Assembly: GCF_901709675.1 (NCBI RefSeq)
Contig: NC_051095.1
Span: forward strand, 3,347,956 to 3,411,955
Reading direction: 5' to 3'
Length of the DNA stretch: 64,000 nt
DNA from: Syngnathus acus
Lineage: Eukaryota; Chordata; Actinopteri; Syngnathiformes; Syngnathidae
Below, in pieces: positions 25,161 to 35,100 of this stretch; position 1 is the first letter of the stretch, and every line of letters starts with the position of its first letter. The notes beneath the pieces were generated by a model. The model searched no databases. It had not been told where the DNA came from and saw only the letters and a program-made list of their open reading frames with translations. A program made the position numbers and the translations under genes.

Positions 25161-26150
25161 AGCGGGTCTCTGTAAAAAAGAGTTGGACTCCGTTTAAATG
25201 AATGCCACGCGTTGCTTTTTGTTCGTTCCTATCCTGGCTAAAATTTTCAGCCCAGTCTCGTCAGCTCGTCACGCCGAAAATCTTAATTATTCCTGATTAT
25301 TTACAATTAACTAACCTGCTTTTCCAAAACAAGCAGGGGATCATGAGCATTCTAACACACGCTGTAAGAACCAACTATATTACACGAATATCCAAAATGT
25401 TGTTGTTTTTGAATAGGTATCACTAAAAACTATAATTTAACAGGTTAAAACGTCGGCTTTCTTTTCGACTCAGGTAGAATTAAAAATTTTGGAAACCATC
25501 TTGGAAAACGAGTTATTTTGCTTCCGGGTTGAAAAACAACAACTTCCGGGATGACGTTTCTTGCTCTAATGATTGTTTAGCCATTGAGATTGGAATTAAT
25601 TGCTCGTTGGCGCCACGCAGGGAATTAAAACAACACATTTATGTGGCTTGTTATTTATTTATTTTTAGTAATCAAAATTAATTAGTTTTTCATGTTTAAA
25701 AAAATTAATTAATGGCAGCCTCAGTTACAGAAATTTCCAGTCCCAAAGGTTAGTCAATAATAATAATAATAATAATAATAATAGTTAATAATTAACAATA
25801 ATTAATAATAATAATTCAAGAATAGACTATGTTGCATATGAATAAGCAGAAGGAGCCTGGATGAGGCAAGAGACGCGTGCTGGATGGCTGCAGTTGTGCC
25901 CGCAGAGGTGCAGTGATTCATGATGTCACATGCTGAGGACTGGGGTGACTCATCCACCAACATCCTCCCTCACGCTGCCGCTGCAGAGCAACACATTCAA
26001 CATTCGTGCACACGTGAATGCAGCAGCCGCGCACACACAAAATCTGCATTCACATCACATGTAAACTCATGTTGATGCATGAGGGAGGGGGGGGGGGGGG
26101 GTAAATGGACACACACTGTCCACAATGAAGCTTCTCTTGCTTAAAAAAGC
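25161..26150. other. Intergenic region between ttll and vgf 3' end
   Basis: AT-rich sequence upstream of ttll. It includes a TAA/ATA trinucleotide microsatellite at about 25757-25815 and a poly(G) run near 26087-26101. No gene seen; the ttll promoter should lie in the first few hundred bases. Confidence 0.5.
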
Positions 26151-27803
26151 AGTCGACTTTATTGGTTTCTTTGTGTGTAGCAAAAGTAGTCATTGACATG
26201 CGCATACTTGCATATCCAGCAAACGCATGTTTATTGGACAATTTGAACAAGATACATCTAAAGAGGTCTTGTACAGGCAACAACAGTACATCACTCAAAC
26301 AAGGATCATCTCAAGGTACGACAACATTGCTTCTGTCATCTTGAAGACAATTTTTTTTTTTAAATTCTTTTTCATTGTTGCGTTGGAATCTCGTAAGAGA
26401 AGACATTTTAGATGCAATTATACATAAACGTGCACACTTCTTTACACGCAGATGCCATCTTGATCTCATACAAATATCAGTTTGGTACAAATTACAAAAC
26501 TTGTTTTCATGAGAGCGGTTGGGATGAATTTGTTGAGATTGTCGATGCCGTGACTTGGGAATGTTATGGCCACATGGCAAATTTATTTTCTTCTCCCCTT
26601 AGCAACAGATAATAGTCACAAAATGTCCAAAAAGCGACATGGCCATTTCACCTTCTCGCCTGTGAAGACACTTCTTAGTCCTGAAGCAGCTTTTTGGAAT
26701 CATTCCGTGTGTGTTTACATTCCCCAAGTGGAGCTCATGGATCATAGAAAAAAAAAAGATGAGCAAAATGAATGAATAAATGCTAACAATGTCACAGTGA
26801 CCTGTAAGGCAGCGTATATGTTATCAATATGTAAACAACTTCAACTGACAAATGTAGAATAGTGATTGCGCAACCTGGTTTAAACATTACCAAATGGAAT
26901 TCAATTCAATTTTTCGTGCGGGAGGGAAAGTTGCTTCTTTGTAGGAACATGTTAAATAAACATTAGTATTACTTTTAACCACAACCTGGTAACCTATTTT
27001 TTGGTCTCTTCACTTATCATGGGTATGGGTAGTTTATTGGATCAAAATCTTGACCCAACATGCTGGATCAAATCCTTACCCCATTGTGCTGGGTTTTATT
27101 GCGATTTTTTGTTTTTCTCCAGCAATGTGACTCGTAGCCACAGGCGGAGCTAGGAATTATTTCAAGAGAGGGTGGGGGGGGCAGGGGGCGGCCAAAAGAT
27201 ATCTCAGTGGTCTGCAAAACATATATATTTTTGACAAACCCCAAAAATGGGGAAACCTTGAAAGAAAATGTCAGGAAAAAAACTATCCAAAAGTCAATTA
27301 TATGGCCTGGCACCTGGGGTGTCCAAGCATATTTCGAGGGCAGTGCCCCCCCCCCCCACACACACACTTAAGTGCTCCCAGCAGATCTTGGCAGTAAAAG
27401 AAAAGGAATGGCATGTAGACTTTGGCACTATAGCAACAAGGTAATTGAAGTTGTGCAAAGGGATGAGTCACCAGAGTCATTACAGTGCTGCCTCACTGCC
27501 CCCGCCATCAAATACTGTACGTCCTGTTCGCAAATGTCGTTTTGCTCTTTTGTTTGAAAGGCGAACTGCATACACAGTATGTGAAATTGAACGTGCACAA
27601 ATAATAAAAACAACACAGTGACACTTCAGTCATTCCTTGACCATCCTTTGATTGTTCGAATGTTTTGGGAGTTCAGAAGCGGGCCGATTAAAGCCCTTCC
27701 GGAATGGATCGAATGATGACAAAATAGAAACACTCTGGTATCTCCTCGACACCGGATCCGTTCTCTTCCTTAAGCCCCGCCTTCCCGGGCTGGCTCGCCA
27801 CTT
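26151..27803 (-). other. Possible vgf 3' UTR / flank
   Basis: No separate gene is visible downstream of the vgf stop. A minus-strand AATAAA near 26162-26157 is a candidate distal poly(A) signal, with other candidates near 27100-27095 and 27037-27032. The hAT-like fragment at 27135-27365 lies inside. Extent uncertain. Confidence 0.3.
27135..27365. mobile_element. hAT-like fragment (one end only)
   Basis: Begins CACAGGCGGAGCTAGG, close to the CACTGGCGGAGCTA terminus of the 14973 element, followed by a G-rich stretch; the distal part has GGGGTGTCCAAGC and a C-rich run. No second inverted end or target duplication was found, so it is probably truncated. Confidence 0.4.
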
Positions 27804-29516
27804 TCAGTCTTGCACCCGAGGCCTCTTCATGAGTAGCTGCTCAATGTATTTCTCCAGTTGTTCCTTACTGTCGGACAAGTATCCCTTTGGGGGCGACTGG
27901 TAAAACGGATCCTGTGGCGGAGGGAATCTGGGAGCGGCCAGTGGCCTCGAGGGGAGGCGGTATCTGGGGTAGAAGGGCTTGCGCTGCAGGGCGGCAGGGG
28001 GCTTCCTGAAGCGGGGCTGCACCCAGTTGAGGTAGCGCTGCTTGGGCTGGAACGGGGACCGCTGGAGGAAGGTGTTTAAGGCCAGAGCGCGGTTGGGCAC
28101 GTAGTATCTGTACGTGGGGCGAGGAGGAGGGAAGTAGACCGGGTAGAAGGAGGGCCGGGTGTACGGGTAGCGCGTCCGACTCCAGGGGCTTTGCTTCACC
28201 GGTTTCAGAGCTTTGGGCCACATATAAGGTTTGGATACCGGAGTGCTCCAGAATTCCTTGGATTTCGTTGGCGATTGCTCTTGAAACCAGTTTTTTAGGA
28301 GATGGCGCGATGGAGACGGTTGCTTGGAGAGGGGAAAGGTGATCAGACCGCTCTCGGAGTCCGGAAATGAGGACACGGGCATTTGCGTGTTCACGTCTTT
28401 TTTCTTCTTCTTCTCCACGTCGCTGATGATGTCCACCACGTCGTCGGCGGGCAGGTGGAGCTTGCTGGAGATCTCGATCAGCTTGTCGATGGTCTGGGGG
28501 TCGATGTCGTCCTCCTCCTGCTCTTCTTCGGACCTCTTGTCTTCGGCGGCGTTGGGGGAAGACGAGGCGTACTTCCTGCCGCCGCCGTTCTGCTTGACCA
28601 TGTAGCGCAGCAACATGTCCGAGGCGATGTCTGCTAGCTTTTCCTCCTCCATTTTGGCTCGCTGCACCTCGGCGGCTTGCCTCCTCATCTCCTCTTGCTC
28701 GGCTTTGGCCCGGGCCTCCTCTTCTTGGGGACTCAACGTCTCCTCCTCCTCCTCCTCATCGGGCGGAGGCGTGTCATTGAAGTCATCCATGAAGTTGCCT
28801 CTGAATGATGGAACATTCAAGTTCTGCTGGGTCTCCTCTTGCCATTTCAGTTTCTTCTTGGACAGCGCCACATTGTTGCCTTTGTTGAATGGGATGATGT
28901 CATTGTAGCTGCTATAGCCGCGACTTTCCCTCTGGTTTGGCTCCCCCGCTCTCTTTGCGGCCGTATCCAAACGTGGAAATTCTTTCATCATGGTCTCTAG
29001 ATTCTTAAGCTCCTCCGGGTTGAGCTGCTCTTCCTCGGCGCCTTGCTCGGCCGGCGGTTGCTTCCGGGCCGGGACCGTCTGGCTCGTGGTGCGACTGCTC
29101 ACCCGTTCCGTCATCCTCTCCTCTTCTTCCTCGGCTTTCTTCTTCTCCTCCCTTGCTTGTGAGGCCATCAGCAGCTCCAGCTTGAGTCGCCCATCTCTGT
29201 CCCGCTCTTCTCCTTCGGGTTCGTCTCCCGCCACGGGGTCTTCCTCCCTCCTGCTCTCCGCCCGGGTGTGACTGAGCGCCCCTAGCAAAAGCGCCGCGAG
29301 TGTTTTGGGATCCATGTCGTCAAAGAGGTCCTCTCCTTGCGCCTCCCTCTCTGCGATTCGATCCTCATCCCCGTCGCTCTGCGCATCTCTCGACGGCGCC
29401 ATCTCGGTAGGGATGACACGTTGGGTGTCGGGGGTCGCGGTGGGGACAGCGGAGGAGGCCCACGCAAAGACAACCAAGAGGAGAAGGACACTTGGGGTGT
29501 TGCGGGAACCCATCAT
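27804..29516 (-). CDS. vgf: VGF-like neuroendocrine secretory precursor
   Basis: Secreted granin-like polyprotein of neurons and endocrine cells, cleaved at basic sites into neuropeptides. 570 aa in one coding exon; the exon starts at 29545 after a clear acceptor (TTTTCTCCAG), so the start is the double ATG at 29516, not the in-frame ATG upstream, which lies in the intron. Residues about 8-26 form a signal peptide (SVLLLLVVFAWASSAVP). The middle is Glu/Arg-rich with coiled-coil character and many mono- and dibasic sites (KKK, RKK, KR). The second half is rich in Pro, Tyr, Arg and Phe. The end (LEKYIEQLLMKRP) matches the LENYIEHVLLRRP end of mammalian VGF. Overall similarity is low elsewhere, as usual for granins. 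The ap1s1 neighbour and CRE promoter support the call. A different granin is the alternative. Confidence 0.82.
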   Translation of the reverse strand: MMGSRNTPSVLLLLVVFAWASSAVPTATPDTQRVIPTEMAPSRDAQSDGDEDRIAEREAQGEDLFDDMDPKTLAALLLGALSHTRAESRREEDPVAGDEPEGEERDRDGRLKLELLMASQAREEKKKAEEEEERMTERVSSRTTSQTVPARKQPPAEQGAEEEQLNPEELKNLETMMKEFPRLDTAAKRAGEPNQRESRGYSSYNDIIPFNKGNNVALSKKKLKWQEETQQNLNVPSFRGNFMDDFNDTPPPDEEEEEETLSPQEEEARAKAEQEEMRRQAAEVQRAKMEEEKLADIASDMLLRYMVKQNGGGRKYASSSPNAAEDKRSEEEQEEDDIDPQTIDKLIEISSKLHLPADDVVDIISDVEKKKKKDVNTQMPVSSFPDSESGLITFPLSKQPSPSRHLLKNWFQEQSPTKSKEFWSTPVSKPYMWPKALKPVKQSPWSRTRYPYTRPSFYPVYFPPPRPTYRYYVPNRALALNTFLQRSPFQPKQRYLNWVQPRFRKPPAALQRKPFYPRYRLPSRPLAAPRFPPPQDPFYQSPPKGYLSDSKEQLEKYIEQLLMKRPRVQD

Positions 29517-29545
29517 GGCCTCTCGTGAGCAGGATGAAGAGATTC

Positions 29546-30520
29546 CTGGAGAAAATTGAAACATATTTCAGCTCCTATAAATCATATCATCAAACAAATC
29601 CCTAAATCAAATTCTAGTGTGAAATCCATATGGAGATAACGTCAATCTTCATTTCTTTTTTTTTTGTCCAATCAGATGCCACCTTCCGTGTGTTTCCATG
29701 TCAACGTAATCTACCCACAGCCTTCAGATTCGCTAACATAACTCCGACTATACTAGCAATAAGACTTTTTTTTTTAATTGGATCATCCGTACAGAGCTAG
29801 AGCGCTGGCTGTGGATGACATCATCATTGTGTTCTAATTGGTTTCAGAATTAAGAAGTTCAGTCACAGCAAAGTGCTGCAGTCCCGCCGCTCGCCTGCTC
29901 TGGCAGCCTGTCAACAGACGGGGGGCCATAGCCCTGCTCCGATTGGCCTTGAGGAGCGTTGACAGCGGCCACTTCATTAGGGACGCCTGCCCAATTCTAA
30001 AGCGACACTCCAGCAAGACAATAACAAACATGTTGCATTATACTAAAAATGAACGATGCATGCCCTGCCAATCAGACCTGATACGGCCATTGCGGGTGAA
30101 AAGCAAAAAAATAATAAAAAAAAATACATAAAAATGCATTCATTAAAAAAAAAAATATATATATATATATACAGTTATTGTTTTAGCTATGAAAAAAAAA
30201 AGAATTAGGATGTATATATTCACTTTGGCTGGGGGCGCACTCCTACCTTTTGAGTGGGGTTATTTTTGATGAGGGGTGGGGGGGGTGTCATGGTGATAAT
30301 AGCTTGGCTGTGACGAGAACAGTGATGAAGGTGCTGATGATGATGACAACACAGAATCCATGCATCGTGAGCAATCCCGCTTTAAAATCACATTAGTGAC
30401 AAAATAAGAGTCATGTTGGAATTGGATATTAACAGTTTCTCATTCAACTTATTTTCATTATTGTCAGCTTTTTGTAAGATGGTGAAATTGCATTTTGTAT
30501 TATTAGAAGTTGAGACTCAC
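29546..30520 (-). other. vgf: vgf 5' UTR intron
   Basis: Intron between a non-coding first exon (donor CAA/GTGAGT at 30521/30520) and the coding exon (acceptor at 29546). Contains AT microsatellite near 30156-30172 and poly(A) runs; nothing else seen. Confidence 0.55.
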
Positions 30521-30775
30521 TTGAGGTGGGAGCACTGTGAGGGGATTCCAGCCTCCGCTCCTTAGGACGTCACAGTCTTGTTGTCACGCTTCACAGCACA
30601 CTTCCCCGTGGGTGTGCGTTTCTCCTTCTCCGTGTCTTCTCCTTGTCCTCCTTTTTAGTCGCTCTTCTGTTTTGTTTTCTTTTTTTCTTTTTCTTCTATT
30701 AGGATTTCCTACCGTCCGCTCCACTTGCTTGGATTCCAAAGCCGGGATTCCTCGTCTCCCTCGTCTTGTTTTCAG
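30521..30775 (-). other. vgf: vgf non-coding first exon
   Basis: Inferred from the TATA box at 30804-30797 and the donor after 30521. It holds no long frame; it also contains a second GTGACGTCC CRE-like word near 30565-30573. Confidence 0.5.
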
Positions 30776-30796
30776 CACCGCGGACAGCGTCAGTGC

Positions 30797-30856
30797 CTCT
30801 TATAGAGGACCACCCGGGACACGTGACACATGCGTCAAGCGCCCCCATTGACGTCA
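30797..30856 (-). promoter_or_regulatory. vgf: vgf promoter: CRE, E-box and TATA box
   Basis: Minus strand carries TATAAGAG at 30804-30797, an E-box CACGTG at 30825-30820 and a perfect palindromic CRE TGACGTCA at 30856-30849, about 45 bp upstream of the TATA box. From memory the mammalian VGF promoter also has a CRE about 40-50 bp upstream of its TATA box, which drives cAMP/CREB induction by neurotrophins. Confidence 0.75.
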
Positions 30857-30859
30857 CCA

Positions 30860-31370
30860 GTCCGGGTTCCATTCATAAGGAATCTCTGCACCGCCTTGGT
30901 GACCCCGCCCCCACCTCCCTCCTCCCATCAGATCAATGAGCTGCAATGCTCAATGAATTTGCAGTGAAAGCACAATAATAAAAAATGTATACACACACAT
31001 ATCTCCTAGATTTTATTTTTAATAATAATTTTCAGATAACCATGGCTGGTAAGCAATGACAAAAAAAATGTAATGAAAGACTACTGGACAGTCGTATTTA
31101 CCTTTTACAAATTTGCATTGATTCGTCCATAATGGTTTGTATACAAACAATTTAGGGAGATTTGTATTTAACTTGAGTGTGGAGGAAATGACCTGGCTGC
31201 CATGGTTATCCGAAAATAATTAAAAAAATAAAACAGCACACAAATGCACAGGGACCAACAAACCACATGGCAATATAAATTAATAAAACCTATCCAAAAA
31301 AAAAAAAAAAACCACGAGCAAACATCAGACTAAAAACACCGCCTCAAAACACACACCGCCAAAATTAGCT
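30860..31370. other. Intergenic stretch vgf promoter-ap1s1 3' end
   Basis: About 0.5 kb, AT-rich, with poly(A) run near 31290-31310. No gene seen. Confidence 0.5.
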
Positions 31371-31526
31371 TGAAATCTTTTATTTAACCGTTATAAAATT
31401 GCTTCCACACACCTGTTAAAACATCCAACAGATCCAAGAAGTTCATTTTCTCTATAAACAACTCTTGTTTGATTCCAATGTCTTGCAGGGCTTTGTTTCA
31501 AATACAACAATTACAACATTAGATTC

Positions 31527-31566
<40 letters not shown>

Positions 31567-32715
31567 ATTCACATTAACATGAGCTGAGCCATCTCAAGTT
31601 GAAGTTAGGTATTGAATCAAGTCAAGAACTGAAGTTCTTCCAAACAGGCACACGCACAAATAAAGCTGTTGACCAACATGCATACGTTGACAAAGTATTT
31701 TTCATCAAGGCCAAAAAAAAGAAAAAAAGGCAAGCCAGCACCCCAAATGAAAACCCTCCTTACAGTAGAATAATTATCCCTCTGGCTTGGAAAAAGTACC
31801 CTAAAAAAAGCAATTCAAGTGCAGAAAGATACAAAGCAAAGATAAAAGCGGCGCTTGCAAAATGCAGAAAAACTTCCAGCCATTTGCTCAAACTCAAAAG
31901 GTGGAATGTTCTTTTCCAAGTGAGTTAAGCTTGATTTTTACACAAGTGAGTCAGCGAGGCCCAAAGCGACTTGGGTACTCCTCCCACTCAAAAGGAACAT
32001 TCAAGCAAGCTTGCTCATCGAAGAAGAAAAAAAAAATTAGCGTTTCAACTACCACACTGAAAAATGCTGCCCACTCGTTGTGGATTTTGAGCAGATCGAC
32101 CGAGTTCGAACCCAACCCAAAGTTCGGCTTAGTCGGGACCCAGCAATCGGACGTGCTGCCTCCCTTTAACGAGCTTCACCTGATTGGACGCCAAAAGCTG
32201 ACGATGTCATGTCGCAGTCCCAGCGTAGCGGCAGTGATGTTCAACTTCTTTGGTTCCTCTTTCCCAGCGGACGCTTCATTAGGCACACCTGTCACCTCAA
32301 AATGTCGCCACGTGTGACATTTCAAATGAAAAGCGACTATGGACTTAAATTGTCTCCTTAGTAACCAACCTCAAAATGCCCGCTAAAGTCACACTGTCTA
32401 GCTGCCGGCGACTCACAACGGCGTACACAATGTTGGAATCGGGACACAAAACAAACTTTTCTCGTGTTGGGGGGATATGCTCGAAATTTGCATTTTCTTT
32501 CCTAAGGTTTGTCCCCATTTGCTTCTGACCATCAAGTACACTTCCAGGTCACTCGTACAAATAGAAATACATACAAACAGACCGTGTGTGCACTATGTCA
32601 CACAAACACACACACTCACACGGATGAGCCGGCTCGTACCCACGCGCTGCATCGCAGTCCACCGAGCAACAAGAGACACACAGAAGCCGTGTTCAGTCTC
32701 GTCCGCGAGTGTCCG
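31360..32715 (-). other. ap1s1: ap1s1 3' UTR
   Basis: Untranslated tail from the stop at 32716 to a minus-strand AATAAA at about 31384-31379. It includes a 34-base poly(A) run at 31532-31565 (poly(U) in the transcript). Confidence 0.55.
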
Positions 32716-34403
32716 CTACGCCAAGCCCATCTCCTCCAACACGCTCCTGGGCGACTCATCTTCCTGCGTGGCGGGAAAAAAGACATGAGACGAACAAATG
32801 GAGAGTGAGGGGAGGGAGGAAAAAAAAAAAGAAGACCTCCTGCAGGATGTCGGCTTGCTCGATGGCTTTGAGGACGCTTTTCTTGGATGTGTCTTGGATC
32901 TCTCCTCCCATCAGGAACTCATCCAGGATGAAGTAGGCCTTCTCGAAATTGAAGATGATGTCCAGCTCGCACACCTGAGCGAGTACACGACATCAGAGGG
33001 AGCAAACTTTGGACACGTGGGACACAAACACACACTTACGCTGCCAAAGTATTTATCCAAGAGTTCGACAAAGCGATGGATGACTTCCAGCGTGATGAGC
33101 TCGTTGTCGTGCTCCTCCACAGCGCAGCAGAAATACAAGCTGGCGTACCTGCGCAGCATTTTTGAGGCATCTTACGCTTGCAGTGGTTGCGTGGTCAAAT
33201 GTTAACAACATTTTAGCGTATTGTCAAAAAACCTCTTATAGACGATTTTGAGGTCCCGCCACTCCAGGAAGCTGCACATTTTGGGCTTGCGGGCGAGCAC
33301 GATCTGCATCAGCTCCCTGACCATCTTCTTCTTGTCGCGCTCGGCCGTGGCTGTATACCACTTCTGCAGCCGCAGCTTGCCCTGTCGACTGAACAGCAGC
33401 ATGAAGCGCATCTGGGGAGGTACAACAAGAAAAGGCTGCATATGAGTTCACTTTGCTTGGAGAGCCAAGACCAGACAGTCGGTTATAAATGAGGCCTGAC
33501 AAGTACAAAGATGATTAAAAACAGTGGAATTAATGTATTCAGGTTTATGAAGGTTCATGGCCCATTGCGCCCATCTTCTGGTGTGCTTGGCCACCTAGAA
33601 GCCGTAAAGGACAGACGAGCGCCGTCTCACTCGGTCAGCTCATCAGTGCGGCACTGATATTAGTCATTCTACTCAGAGGAGAAAGAATGTATGATGACTT
33701 TGTGATGCGTAATTTGTGTTCAATCGTTGCGTAAAGGATTAAAGCGCTGCGACTTAGATACTATTTTGCGTTAGCATTGTTTGGAATACACAAAGATTGT
33801 CTTTGTTTGATGTTACAATCAAATGGATTTCAACTGGGAATGGCGATAAAGAACTTAAAAGTTTAAGAATGATCCCTTCTATTAAATTTTTGCTGACATG
33901 TCAAAGGAAACATTTCCAAAATGACACCTAGTATCTATCTCAAGGCACCACATTGTTATTTTTGTATTTACTAATGTGTTAATATTGACTGAGCAAATGT
34001 ACACAAATTGAGCATATGAATCTTCTATTGTACCTTAGTATTTACTTGAAACTTCAACTGACATGTGATTATAACATTTCAAAAGAATACTCAACATTAT
34101 TGACAAAACGCTCTCATTGTTGACAGTGACGACTGCCTGGAGCTTTAACGCCCGGCAAGTGAAGGACGCTTTAATTGTACATACACTTAAAAATGGACTT
34201 TTTTGGACCACGACATGCCAGGATAGAAACTCGCTGGGTTGGTTCTAAGCATCTAATTCGCCGCGAACTCGCTACCAGATGCCAGGTGAGAAGGTAGCGC
34301 AGGTAAGGGGCCACTTCCTGAAACCTTACACCTTCCTAGCATTAGCATAAGCACACGTAGTGTAGTGGCTCCTCTCTCCCGGCGAAAACGGACAACTTAC
34401 CAT
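32716..34403 (-). CDS. ap1s1: AP-1 adaptor complex subunit sigma-1A
   Basis: Small subunit of the clathrin adaptor AP-1 that sorts cargo between trans-Golgi and endosomes and binds dileucine signals. Exons 34403-34401 (the ATG alone), 33411-33233, 33148-33040, 32974-32837, 32763-32716 give 158 aa, exactly the family length. The longin-type fold is full: [69 protein letters not shown], ending [15 protein letters not shown]. That last string fits sigma-1A better than 1B or 1C. The next gene downstream is vgf, the same neighbour as in human. Confidence 0.95.
33412..34400 (-). other. ap1s1: ap1s1 intron 1 with repeat copies
   Basis: Contains CTTGGCCACCTAGAAG at 33586 and AGAGGAGAAAGAATG at 33675, part of the dispersed family, and sequence homologous to 16674-16865. 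A further CTCF-like word lies near 33569. Otherwise nothing. Confidence 0.5.
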
Positions 34404-34680
34404 TTTCCGAATGTTTTGGATCGATACCACGACCGTTTCAGAGCACCTGTCCCTCGGAAAGTACCCCACGGGGTAATTCGTTCACACTGCGGTTAGTGTT
34501 GATACTTGTTCATGTCTGCCAGGTACTGTGTGCGAGTGAGTACACATTACACAGTAAAGTACAGTAGAGGAAAAATTATCACCTCCTTTCACCGAAGCAG
34601 GGTTAAGCCCCACTGAGCATGCGTAGCCGGTTTCTTCACGTCTTCCAAAGCGGTTGGGGACTCGAGGACTCTGTGCACGA

Positions 34681-34695
34681 GCGCCATCTAGTGCA
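34681..34695 (-). promoter_or_regulatory. CTCF-like motif upstream of ap1s1
   Basis: Minus strand CACTAGATGGCGC matches the CTCF core. It is about 280 bp upstream of the ap1s1 ATG and behind itgb1bp2. Confidence 0.45.
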
Positions 34696-34703
34696 CAGTT
34701 TTA

Positions 34704-35085
34704 GTACTATGTGCTACGTGGCTCGGTCAAATTGAGCCATACGGTCTTGCATTTGGCTAGTTAGCGCAGAAAAGCACCAACAATGGACTATTTTGTGTAT
34801 TTATTAAAGAATTTTATTTGCAATTGTTACAGAAACGTTTTACTGCAAAAAAAGTAATTAGTTAAATTGAAATTTACCACTATACAAGGTGAAACTAATG
34901 TTATTCTACTGGTGTGGCAGTAATATGTATGCTATCGTAGATGTTAATCAATCATTATATCAAATGTTTGTGATTTATCACAAACTGACAATTACACAAA
35001 CACTGTTTCATTGGAACTTACATTTTAGCATTAAAATGATTTTGAGGTTTGTGAGTGTAACAATTTTTTTTTATGTTTATTATCC
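34704..35085. other. Short intergenic stretch itgb1bp2-ap1s1
   Basis: AT-rich spacer with poly(T) near 35065-35072; no gene seen. ap1s1 promoter elements should lie at its left end. Confidence 0.4.
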
Positions 35086-35094
35086 TCTGGATGT

Positions 35095-35100
35095 TTTATT
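35095..35100 (-). terminator. itgb1bp2: Poly(A) signal overlapping the itgb1bp2 stop codon
   Basis: Coding strand reads TTG GAA TAA AAC; the stop TAA (35098-35096) is within AATAAA (35100-35095). A second AATAAA lies at 35081-35076, so the 3' UTR is probably only a few tens of bases. Confidence 0.6.

Noticed and set aside
29514-29564. Upstream in-frame ATG of vgf (MFQFSPG...)
   Set aside because: It sits in an intron polypyrimidine tract before the acceptor at 29546; the signal peptide follows the later double ATG.
32085-32125. tRNA T-arm-like word (GAGTTCGAACCC)
   Set aside because: No acceptor stem, D-arm or anticodon arm can be laid out around it.
31862-32317. 151-codon plus-strand frame
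   Set aside because: Lies in the ap1s1 3' UTR on the opposite strand; no family resemblance and biased Lys/Ser composition from AT-rich sequence.
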